Source: Smittium mucronatum (lineage: Eukaryota; Kickxellomycota; Harpellomycetes; Harpellales; Legeriomycetaceae). Taken from it: a stretch of 32,499 nt of DNA. A program made the translations under genes and the position numbers. Positions 1 to 8,801 of this stretch are shown here, one piece after another; positions within the stretch are counted from its first letter, which is position 1; every line of letters begins with the position of its first letter. The stretch is taken from contig LSSL01002562.1 in assembly GCA_001953115.1 (NCBI GenBank), forward strand, positions 1 to 32,499. Direction: 5' to 3'. The notes under the pieces are model-generated. The model was not told the DNA's origin and did no database searches. It was given only the letters and a program-made list of their open reading frames with translations.

Positions 1-543
1 TGTACTATTCTTGGTTGGGAATAGTGGGGACAGTGCACAGCGATTCGGAGGACAGCGATTCCAGAGGAGGACCATCTAGAAACAGGAGGAACCGATCGTT
101 TAGCACAGCTGAGACATAGTCTAGTGCACAAGTCCAGCGTTCGACAGTCAGACGGATCTCAGCGTCTAACAGCTATTTGTAGGAAAGCCATGTCGATCAA
201 TCCCACGTTTGGGTAGGAGCCTAATTTTAAAAATCCTGTTAGAAGTAGGCTCTGACTAGGAGCTCATTAGATTCAATGAATTATTGTTCGTTGACAAAGA
301 GCTTAATTCTTGACTGCACGTAACCTCAGTCATCCAGCATACTTGAAGTAATGCCAGGGGGGGTCTTTCGGTTGGTAGATTGAACCCTTTTCCCGTAGGT
401 ACGCAGCCGGTAGTCCTGCAGAGGAGCTTATTTTAGTTAGGATAATAGTATTTTCTATACGGCGTTTTCTTTTTTTCTTATTTTTTTAGTATAGTTTTTA
501 ATGACATTTTCTTACAATAAAATTCCGTGATACAAAAAAAAAA
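1..543 (+). mobile_element. 3' end of a LINE-like retrotransposon, copy A (cut by window start)
   Basis: This stretch is far richer in G+C (nearly half, by eye, up to about base 430) than the DNA around it. It ends in AATAAAATTCCGTGATAC followed by a run of A, the layout of a retroposed mRNA 3' end with its own AATAAA signal. The same sequence recurs in reverse orientation at 15437-16091 and 32314-32499, and short pieces recur elsewhere. A 14-nt hairpin lies at 406-419 (GCCGG-TAGT-CCTGC, one mismatched pair). The 10-mer ACAGCGATTC occurs twice near 38-61, a local duplication that copy C lacks. The first ~110 bases are open in frame 3 and Ser/Arg/Gly-rich, but I recognise no domain. The absence of a direct-orientation partner and the poly(A) tail argue against an LTR. 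The element's 5' part lies outside the window. Confidence 0.75.
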
Positions 544-1307
544 TCTTGCTGATTAAAAATTAATTTTCCCTTTTAATTTTATTATTATATAATTATTGTT
601 ATTGATAAAATAAAAAGAATAAATTCGCCCCTTAATTTCCCGCTTTTCTTGATATTTTCTCTAATTTTCGGGTTATATTTAATTTTTATCGAAAAAAAAT
701 AATTATGCAGGATCTTAAAATGAATGTACCTAGGATAGCTCAATTCACATTCAAACGAGGAATGAACCACACAAGAGTAAGAGTAACAAATTTAAATGGC
801 TCTGGGTCCGTTAAATGAGAAAATGTTCCGTTGATTAGCTGTATTTATTACTAAAGACTCTGATGTAAAAAACGCTAGTAAATTGCAAATAAAAGTTTAG
901 GCATATAAATTAGTATGTCAGTTAGCGCTGAGTGAATTTTTGAATCCACCCGAAATTACAGATAAAATAAAATTGATAATAATAGAATTTCTATTGAGAA
1001 CAGACCAATCAATCAACAGGAATAAATATTATGCACTTATTGATGATTTTTAACATAAATGAGCTCTCCGAAATCATGATTGATATTGTATCGCATAATC
1101 AAAGTGGTTTCGAGTCACAACAGCTCCCAAGGAACTTCCAAAACTTCCGCCAAAAAAATACATTTTTTAGCATAAAAAATCGCCAATATAAATTCCCCAA
1201 TTTTAGGCTTGACATGATCTATAAATTAAATATCCTAATTTCCGAAAATAACTCGATAAATTATGTTGACGATGATATCAAATTTTAATAATCTAATTAA
1301 AAATTAA
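544..1307. other. A+T-rich stretch between copy A and the RT remnant; no certain gene
   Basis: No recognisable gene is present. An 85-codon open frame at 1031-1288 (+) lies directly upstream of the decayed reverse transcriptase and could be the preceding part of the same LINE protein, but I see no endonuclease motif. A 61-codon minus-strand frame at 585-770 has no recognisable features. The segment 700-1000 is somewhat less A/T-monotonous than the bulk of the window, which fits decayed coding DNA. Confidence 0.3.
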
Positions 1308-2110
1308 ATCGCTAAACAAAAAAATCACCGTAAACGGTTCCATAATACATTGAAAACTCGCCAAATCATATACCTAGAAAATAATTTCAGGCACATTTCG
1401 GGTGGCCCACTATATGATAAAAATAAAATTCTGGGTTCTGAGAAAAATAAAACTCTAAATACTCGGAATGAAAACTTTATTAATCCGACAAATGATAAAA
1501 CTAACAATATTCATATTATTAAAAATTGGAACTCCGTTATTAATATTGAATGCTTCTATTTTTAAGAGAACGATGAGGGTGTAGCGTGAAGAAATACCAC
1601 TACTAGTTTTATTAATACGGCTAATAACAAAGCTCCTGGTACTGATGGATCAAAAGTGAGTTTTGGGAATTGGAGGAATAGGGAATAAACCCAAAATTGA
1701 AACTAGCTAAAAATATGATTAAAACCATCTACTTATTAAAAAAATGATGAAATTCTTATATTTATGAATAATATCACCGTATTCCCAATAAATAAAAATA
1801 GATATATTAAATATCCAGATAACTATCTGGGAATTTCGCTATTACCAACTCTTTTGAACCTACTATCTAAATAATAGAAACAAAATTAGCTCTAATTGAC
1901 AAAATTTATTAAATTTTGGTAAAAGAGCAAGTAGGTTTCGAGAATATGAGAGTGCTCAGATCAAGCAACAACCCTATATGAAGTTTCCTGATATATATAT
2001 TATATCTTGATGTTCCAGCTACGACAAAGATTAAAACCTCTTAGCACATGTAGGTATGTTTTATAAATTAAGATATGTTGGGTAAAATATAAAAATATTC
2101 TCTGTTATAT
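1308..2110 (+). pseudogene. Decayed LINE (non-LTR) reverse transcriptase
   Basis: This is a broken remnant of a non-LTR retrotransposon ORF2, the enzyme that makes cDNA by target-primed reverse transcription. One frame runs from 1308 to about 1660 with only two stops (near 1563 and 1587). It contains a linker typical of this protein followed by KAPGTDG at 1629-1649, the KAPGPDG motif of LINE reverse transcriptases. A frameshift near 1660 leads to FWELEE. The first frame resumes at 1773 with ITVFP and reaches NYLGISLLPTLL (1821-1856), matching the family's NYRGISLLPT block with R changed to L. A second shift gives LALIDKIY and EQVGF (1886-1939), and a third gives FREYESAQIKQ. A degraded YDK near 2020-2030 matches the AYDKVWH block that follows the first catalytic Asp. 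I see no (Y/F)ADD box, so the copy is truncated or unreadable beyond about 2110. At least four stops and three shifts make it inactive. Whether it belongs to the family of copies A, C and E cannot be told from here. Confidence 0.82.
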
Positions 2111-3003
2111 GGAGATTATATAGACAGAAGAAAATTTTAGTGTGATTTTGAGGTGATATATAATCCTGAATATAATTTTTGTAGATCAATTAAAGGCTTT
2201 CAAGCATGCCAAATACTTTTAGATTTTTATATAACTGAGTTTTGAAGAATATAAAAAGTGTATCTGTTCCTGAAATATACTATAAATCACCTGGGCCATC
2301 TTTTCGAAGAATTTCTTTTAATATCTCCGAATAATATATTAAATTTATATTATCATTAAATAGCCTACAAACAATATCCTTTTATTTGATCCCAACACAA
2401 TATATTATCAAATAAAAACGAAAATTTGAAAATAATTCCCCATTTTCCAATTTAATGAGCCATTTTGACGATAATTATCTATAAAAGAGGGCTCCTATCG
2501 AAAATAAAAATGATTATTTTGATAAAAGCACGAATTTTTGATAAATTTTTATCGTTTCAGCGAATCATTTTAATTTATAAAATAAAAGATTTGTCAATTT
2601 TATTAGATTTTTATTAAAATCGCATTTTAAATGATGAATATTATTTATTAATATACACGCATATTAAACGCTTTTATTATTCTTTTCTTTTAAACTTCAG
2701 ATTTATAAATATAGTGATAATATATTTTTAAATCGAATTTTTATTGATCTAGGAATTTACTTTTATTTTTTTATGATTATATCTAAGGTTAAATTAGCAA
2801 AAAAAAAAATCAATCCCGAAAATTTTATGATTCATTATTTCTAAACATAACCCCTTAAAATCAGTCTGATTAATATCTGTTTATTAAAGGATGTATTATT
2901 TTTATAAATACTTTCCTTGAATTAATTTTTTGTATACAGAAGATAACTATGTATCAAATATGTAGTCGGTTTTAAAAATATTTAACCAGACTGAAAGTTA
3001 AAT
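2111..3003. other. A+T-rich DNA, no gene seen
   Basis: No gene, RNA or clear repeat is visible. Any 3' continuation of the reverse transcriptase remnant is too decayed to read. The end of this stretch approaches the left end of the long-TIR element; AGGGTA at 3004-3009 matches the AGGGTA just inside the right end of that element. Confidence 0.5.
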
Positions 3004-3035
3004 AGGGTATTAAAAATAAAAAAGTGATGAAGTTA

Positions 3036-3053
3036 TAATGAAACCCCTTTTAA
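3036..3053. repeat. Isolated copy of the MITE-end motif TATAATGAAACCCCTTTT
   Basis: The motif matches the right terminus of the MITE-like element at 20651-20972 (GTAATGAAAACCCCTTT) and recurs almost exactly at 11899-11917. Here it lies just outside the left arm of the long-TIR element. AGGGTA at 3004 and AATTTCAAAAATGATC at 3064 are adjacent in the right arm but are separated here by about 55 bases containing this motif. It may be a remnant of an insertion into the left end. Confidence 0.4.
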
Positions 3054-3060
3054 AAATTTA

Positions 3061-3357
3061 ATAAATTTCAAAAATGATCCGATTTTCAGAAATATTTGCA
3101 AAAATGATCAGATTTTTGAAAAAATTTGCAAAAGTGATCAAATTATCAATTTATTTCCATTTTAGCATGAAAATCAACGAAGATTTTTTTAAGCAAATAA
3201 AATTGGCTCAAATAAACTACCAAAAAAAATAGTTATTTTTTGTAATTCATAAAACCATTAATCTGGGATTTTTCTACTATGATAGTCCAGTTTCTATTTT
3301 AGTTTTTGACACTACATTTTGACACTTAATTGAGGGAGTTGTAGCAACAAGGGATAA
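3061..3357 (+). repeat. Left terminal inverted repeat of the 2.6-kb element
   Basis: The arm begins near AAATTTCAAAAATGATCC and ends beyond TTGACACTTAATTGAGGG (about 3324-3341), with weaker similarity to about 3357. It pairs with 5303-5612. The first 75 bases contain three 30-bp repeats. The strongest divergence between arms is near 3226-3250. Confidence 0.85.
3069..3145 (+). repeat. Three 30-bp subterminal repeats centred on TGATC
   Basis: The core AAAATGATC or AAAGTGATC recurs with GATC at 3076, 3106 and 3136, a spacing of exactly 30 bp. Each is followed by a T-rich segment and a TTTGCAAAA link. The same triplet is present in inverted form in the right arm (5519-5590). Repeats of this kind at transposon ends often bind the transposase; that role is inferred here. 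Confidence 0.75.
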
Positions 3358-3698
3358 ATGAAAATGAGCGTTGAATGTAGCAGAAAAATAGAATTTAGAA
3401 GGTTCCAAAAAAATATAAAATGTAGAAATTCGGTTTTTATAAGCAGATTTCGTTTGAGAAAAACTGTATCCTAATATATATTAGACGTATCAAGAATAAA
3501 AGTTTATAAATTAAGAAATGAAGATTATTCTATAATTAAATAAATGTACAGTTCTAATTAGCCCTTAATGTCTTGGTATGTTATGATAGATCTTTCTTAA
3601 ATATGACCTATATATCTTATAGGAAATTAAATTGTTACAGATTTTATTTACCCAGAGCTCTAAAAGACTGAATCAATTTTTTCCTAAAAAATAAAAAA

Positions 3699-3721
3699 TT
3701 TTATTTTTATTTTTATTTTTA
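3699..3721 (+). repeat. (TTTTTA)n simple repeat
   Basis: A residues at 3703, 3709, 3715 and 3721 separate runs of five T, giving a period of 6. Confidence 0.9.
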
Positions 3722-3831
3722 TTTAATAACACATAATTGAATATTTAGGTATTTGGAATATATTAAGTTTTCTTTTATCTTAATTCCATTAAATTTATCC
3801 TTAGTATTTGATTTTATTACTAAATATTTTC

Positions 3832-3991
3832 CCCTTGAACCAATGCCTTCGAGGTATGGAGCTGCTAGAGCGGCAAAGGGGAGTAGGGAAAAAAATTTTG
3901 AAAAAATTTCACTTTCTTTAATCTTTTTAAATTAGTTTTTATAACTTTATATTAGATTTAAAATAAATTTCCCGATTTTTTTTTTTTAAAA
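3832..3991 (+). mobile_element. SINE-like short retroelement, copy F, inside the 2.6-kb element
   Basis: This copy starts at CCTTGAACCAATGCC and runs about 160 bp to an AATAAATTTCCCG tail followed by homopolymer. It aligns over its whole length with copy G (11435-11590), which starts at the same base, and more weakly with the last ~180 bp of copies A and E. It has two hairpins: ATGCC-TTCGA-GGTAT (3843-3857) and GCTGC-TAGA-GCGGC (3861-3874, fully paired with one G:U). AAATATTTTC (3822-3831) and ACATATTTTC (3992-4001) match 9 of 10 and may be a target-site duplication. The G+C-rich core is open in one frame, reading LEPMPSRYGAARAAKGS, similar to LEPIPSGYGAARATDGS in copy G. This could be coincidence of a conserved RNA. 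No Pol III A or B box is evident. Confidence 0.65.
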
Positions 3992-4627
3992 ACATATTTT
4001 CATGATGCAATAATTTCTAAGTTAGTATAAAATAATTTCTAACACAATATAAATATAGAAGTTTTATGAGTAAAATTTTTTTCTAGAAGAGCCTATGATA
4101 TAATAATTTTTTATAAGGATAAAAATAATCAATTCAATGATGGAGTATAAATAAGCAATAAGCAATTTACAAAAATAAAATAAGCCTCTTTTCAATATTT
4201 TCGATTAATAATTATAAGTGCTAAATTTTAATTAGGTTATAAAAATATAATATCGATGGTTCAAATGGTAAATGGCACAATAAATTAAATCTAATGTATT
4301 CAAAGAGCTATAAAATCATTTCAATTGAAATTAATTATAGATATTACTTTACTTTGTAGATTTTAACAGACTTACCCTATTTCAATTTTAAAAAACTCAT
4401 TCTTTTATATTTATTTATAATTTGAAGCATGTTCTTGCTTTATTATAATTCACCTTCGTTTTAAATGGTATCGCTATCTAAGAAAAGCACAAAAGCTAGT
4501 TTATCTATTAATCTTTTAAGCATATTAAGACAAATGATGGTCTATTTTCATTATAAACACTAATAAGCTGTATAAATTAATCTTTGAGATCAAAAAGTCT
4601 TTATTGTGATATTTTCTTTGGAAAACA

Positions 4628-4912
4628 ATGAGTTTGGTAAACGAAGCTATAAATTATATTATTCTTTGTAAACATTATAATAACAGTATTAAGTCTAATA
4701 TCCATTGAAAAAATATACACATAGCTACAGTTTTGCATTTTTATGAGGCTCTTAACGATATTATACATTATAATTTTAATTTTAGAAATGGCAGATATAA
4801 TTTTCTCGCACATTTTGCAGATATATTTTTCAAATCATCTTCAGTATTGATTGAAAAAAATATTGAGAATTCCATTAGTTCGACAAAAATTAATATATGC
4901 AGAACTTTATAG
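4628..4912 (+). pseudogene. Decayed reading frame inside the 2.6-kb element; possible transposase remnant
   Basis: From ATG at 4628 the frame stays open for 94 codons with a single stop (TGA at 4706-4708), ending at TAG 4910-4912. In DNA this A+T-rich a stop is expected about every 12 codons or so, so this is unusual. The translation has a mixed, protein-like composition (for example ALNDIIHYNFNFRNGRYNFL, then FADIFF), but I recognise no family and see no DDE/D catalytic pattern. Its position between long inverted repeats is the only reason to suggest a transposase. The minus-strand frame at 4601-4813 overlaps it and looks like a shadow. Confidence 0.3.
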
Positions 4913-5302
4913 AAGAATAGGGATATTTATCATACATATTTATAAGATATGTCTCAATAATTTCTTTAATTTAGTTAATGGCTTGGGATTTAGATTTTTT
5001 GATTCCTAAATATCCCTAAGTGCAAGTCTTCAGAACTACGCCAGAAAAAAAAATCAAATATATTCAATGCTAACTTAAATCTGGACAATATAACGTAAAG
5101 AACACCAAAAAAAATCCGAATTCGCCGATTTAATCCAATAAAAAATTCTGAAACATCTTAAGGAAAAATTTCTTTGAATAGCCTGAAAAAAAGTTTTTAA
5201 ATTACAGGAAATTGTCTGAAACATAATTATATTTTCCTAAAGAGTCTAGGAAATAAAAAAATCAATTTTTGATTGATTTATTTAGACTTGTGTTTAGTAT
5301 TT

Positions 5303-5612
5303 AACCCTTATAAATTGCTATTACACCCTCAATTAAGTGTCAAAATGTAGTTTCAAAAACTAAAATAGAAACTGGCCTATCATAGTATAAAAATCCCAGA
5401 TTAATGGTTGTATGGATCATAAAAAATTTCTATTTTTTTTGGTAGTTTATTTGAGCCAATTTTATTTGCTTAAAAAAATCTTCGTTGATTTTTATGCTAT
5501 AAATGGAAATAAATTGATAATTTGATCACTTTTGCAAATTTTTTCAAAAACCTGATCATTTTTGCAAATATTTCTGAAAATCGGATCATTTTTGAAATTT
5601 ACCCTAATTTTT
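5303..5612 (-). repeat. Right terminal inverted repeat of the 2.6-kb element
   Basis: The reverse complement of this arm matches 3061-3357 at about 94-95% by hand alignment. It ends with ACCCTAATTTTT at 5601-5612, so the element end reads AGGGTAAATTTC when viewed inward. It carries the inverted set of 30-bp TGATC repeats at 5519-5590. Confidence 0.85.
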
Positions 5613-6329
5613 ATATATTTTTTTCGATATTTTTATTTTTATAAAAAAATATAATTAGTCAATTATACGCTTTTATTTCTTTAAATAAACTTTTTTTTTA
5701 TTATATTATATAAAAATTATATATTTTATCAATTAAAAAACTCTGTTGAATTATTCTTAAATTCATCAAAAATATGAGCAGTTATCAAAATTACATCTTT
5801 TTATTTGAAACCTTGGAATTTTATTTTAAATAACTCATAAGTATTGAAATGGCTTATAAAATTGATAATTGAAATAATAATTTTGTATTTTTAGTTTGTA
5901 TTTGATAAAAAATAGTATTTTAGGTAGAAATATAACTTTTTAGTTGATATACTAATCAAATGGTTTGGTTTTTGAAAAAAATATGAAAATTCTGTGAATT
6001 TATAGAAATATGTTTATATACATTTTCCATCAAATAATTTTCCGACATTACATTAAAAGAAGTAGTTTAATGAATTCATATCAATACATACGTATTTGGG
6101 ATGTGTTATAAACAATATATGGGGCTTTCCAGAAATCACCGAAAATAAAAAATATTTTGCAAGGGAGTTTTTCTTATTATTCATAAAGTTTTACCAATCA
6201 TTCTAATGAGCCCAACAGTCTAAAAATATAATCAATAAATATTGATCTTATTCAGATAGTATTTTATTGAGGCAAGAACTTTGGTATGTAAAAGGAATGA
6301 ATTTATTCAATTAAATTCGAAGTATGTTA
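5613..6329. other. A+T-rich DNA, no gene seen
   Basis: Runs of A and T with stops in every frame. No RNA gene, hairpin or repeat family is recognised. Confidence 0.5.
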
Positions 6330-7011
6330 AAATGTCCATCTTTTATATAAAGAATGCAAGTCTAATGAATTGGAGTGCGTCAAAGCAGAACTGGAGATAA
6401 AATCAGTATTTTTAAAAAAATAAATTTCCCGATAAAGCATATATTGAAGGTGGCATAATTTAAAAAATTGGATAAAACGCCTAACCAAGTAACTAATAAG
6501 TATCAGAATATCCACCCGGGTAGCTCTTAGTGCAAGGTGGATAAAAAATCCAGAGTAAAATAATCGAAATATGAAACCAAATAGCCATTAAAATAGTCAT
6601 AACCAACATGAAAGGTAAAAATATCAGACAGAAAATCTACAAGTGAGTTTTTGATGAAAAATATGTGTGAAATATGGTTGTATAGATATCAAAATTTACC
6701 ATCAGTAGCCATATCTAAGGTTCTAAGAAGCCGAGAGGGTGTAAATGGGGGACCTTAAACCCACCCGGCCACTATCAAATGGAAAAATTTAGGATAATTT
6801 TTTTTCCATTTTGAAAAGTGATATATCTAAAAATTTGGGTACATTTTACTGGACTGTGAAAAATGAAATGAAGTTAGGAATAATAAAATCAACTTTAATT
6901 CATTTGAATATCCCCACTAAATATCAAAAGACTCTTTCCAATTTCAATAAGACACGTTCTGAAATAGTTTTAAAACTTTTATATAAGGGGGGGGGGTCTA
7001 ATTTTTTTTAA
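6330..7011 (+). pseudogene. Possible decayed coding DNA; faint gag-like zinc-knuckle pattern
   Basis: This interval has less A/T-run character than its flanks, as decayed coding DNA would. Around 6525-6640 two pieces about 50 nt apart recall the tail of a LINE ORF1 (gag) zinc-knuckle block. One reads CK then VDKK across TGCAAGGTGGATAAAAAA. The other reads NSH, NSHNQHER and then YQ in a shifted frame, to be compared with NCHGNHTANYKGC-YQ. Most Cys are missing and frameshifts must be assumed, so this is only a suggestion. A 66-codon open frame at 6811-7011 follows and ends in a G run (from about 6989); I do not recognise it. The 62-codon minus-strand frame at 6327-6515 is treated as a shadow. 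A short inverted repeat ATCCACC/GGTGGAT spans about 6509-6541. Confidence 0.2.
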
Positions 7012-8742
7012 TTTAGCTCCAATCCGATACAGCTGATGGTAAAATCATGTTTGAAATGAAAAAATCCCCAATTGATCCGTGCGAAAGGAAGACCTAAACT
7101 TTAGGGGTTTTTAGAACGGTAGATATTATTTGGGAAATAATTTTTTTTTAAAACAAGCTTTTATAACTTTTTATTGAATTCATAAAATATATATTAGACT
7201 ACCGAATATTTTAATTAAAAGCAATTTTTTCAATATCCCTTAGAAATGGCAAAAAAGTTTACATATATCTTACATAATGATGAAAAAAATTAAAAAATTT
7301 AAGACCATTCGATTATAAAATCAAAGTAGTATATATTACTAGAATTTTTTTAAAAAAATTATACATAAAGTTGTAATTTAGCTAAAAAACTTGTGTTATA
7401 TTTTGTTTTAAAATCTTTTGATTTGCACTTACTGAGTATTTAATAATGCAAAGAGTACTCTCGCCGTTATTTATAGTTTTTTTTTAAAAAAATACAAAGA
7501 TTTATACTAGAGACTTAAGGAAAATACGATGGGGTTATGCCAAAAAAAATGAAGAGTTTATAGGAATTTTCAATGAAAAATTAAGTTTTTTATTTTGGTT
7601 ATTTGTAATTTTTTCTTCAAAATAAATCAATTCTCGAATAAGATACTTTTTTTTTGAATGAGATACAAGTCAAGTTTTTTATAATCATTTAATAATTCAG
7701 TTTCATATAATTGAAATTTTTTATTAATATTCCATGTATCTAATACGATTATCTAGAGCCTAATTGGTAAAAAAAAATTATAAAAAAAATAATGATATAA
7801 AAAGGCTAATTTAGCTGAATACACGTCTATAATTCCATTTTTAGCTCAGATAAGTTAAAAATGATCGAGAAAATCTAAAATATTCAAATATATTTTAAAA
7901 GTATAATTGGTTTTGAAATAATTTTCAATTAGCAATAGCCATAAGATCAGGAAATAATGTCTTCTTTGAAAATTTTAATCAATAGAATTTTCACTCTAAG
8001 AGTACACCTTAATTTGTGTATTTTTTTATCACAGAAAATAATTTCATATTAAAATCCAAACAGAAAAAAAATTTAAATAAAAATTTAAAAAATATGAACA
8101 TAAAACAAAATTCTAAAAAGCAGATAAATTTCTTGAGCTTAATTTTTTTATTGCAGCAGCAGTTTTTTTTCTTAACATGATTTCTACTTGAAATAACTCA
8201 AATAAATGAATAGATTTGGTGTTTCTTTAAGAGGAACTTCATAAAATATTAAATGAGAAAGTGATCAATATTATCCATATTTGAATATGTATAAAGGTGT
8301 TTAAAATAGCCAAATTATTCAGCAGATAGCAAATAATTGATAATAATTTTAGATATTTTTTACATCAATTATGGAAATTTATAAACATTCAGACAACACA
8401 GGCAATTCCAATATATATATAATCATGTTATTTAATTTAATAATGACTTAGAATTATAATTTATTTATATGTATTATTCCTCATTTCATCTATAACACTG
8501 CCAACTCTAATTTATAGCAAATATTAAAAAAATCCATTTTTAACTATTTTAGATAAAAAAAAGCATATAATTAAATCAATTTAATCCCTAAAAATCATCA
8601 GCCATCAAAGATAAAAAAACTCTTATTATTTTTAAATTTATTTAAAGTTTTGAAACACTCATTAAAATTTACTCTTAAATTATATGTATCTTTAAGTGTT
8701 CCCCACAGAAAAAAGTAAGGGTTATGATTTGGTTATAAGATG
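7012..8742. other. A+T-rich DNA, no gene seen
   Basis: No gene, tRNA or inverted repeat of useful length was found. The stretch is dominated by A and T runs. TTAGGGGTTTTTAG near 7101 resembles, only over the G run, the ends of the MITE family and is not counted as a copy. Confidence 0.5.
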
Positions 8743-8801
8743 GATATTTTTATAAAAGTTAATGAATGAATACAATAAAATTCTGCGATACAAAAAAAAA
8801 A
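8743..8801 (+). mobile_element. LINE-like tail fragment, copy B
   Basis: About 60 bp matching the last part of copies A and E: a TTTTTATA/TTAATGA stretch, then CAATAAAATTCTGCGATAC and ten A. Only the tail is present, as expected for an extreme 5'-truncated insertion made by target-primed reverse transcription. A duplication of the target is not clear. Confidence 0.65.

Larger units (their letters stand above)
3061..5612. mobile_element. 2.6-kb element with ~300-bp terminal inverted repeats
   Basis: Two inverted arms of about 300 bp (3061-3357 and 5303-5612) match with roughly 15 differences over about 275 hand-aligned positions. They bracket about 1.9 kb of unrelated sequence. Long near-identical arms with subterminal tandem repeats are the layout of a DNA transposon or foldback element. 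The interior holds a SINE-like insertion (3832-3991), a hexanucleotide run (3699-3721) and a decayed reading frame (4628-4912) that might be the old transposase. No transposase catalytic motif is recognisable and I could not fix a target-site duplication, so the superfamily is not assigned. The element appears non-autonomous or dead. Confidence 0.7.

Noticed and set aside
1..543. Copy A starts with TG and could be a long terminal repeat
   Set aside because: It ends in a poly(A) tail with an AATAAA signal. All partners are in inverted orientation, and tail-only truncated copies exist. These are retroposon, not LTR, features. The window edge makes the TG start arbitrary.
1325..1507. 60-codon minus-strand frame
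   Set aside because: It is the shadow of the reverse transcriptase remnant on the plus strand.
6987..6999. G run followed by TCTAA, similar to the G run and TCTTTCGG of copy A
   Set aside because: Only the homopolymer matches; sequence on both sides differs.
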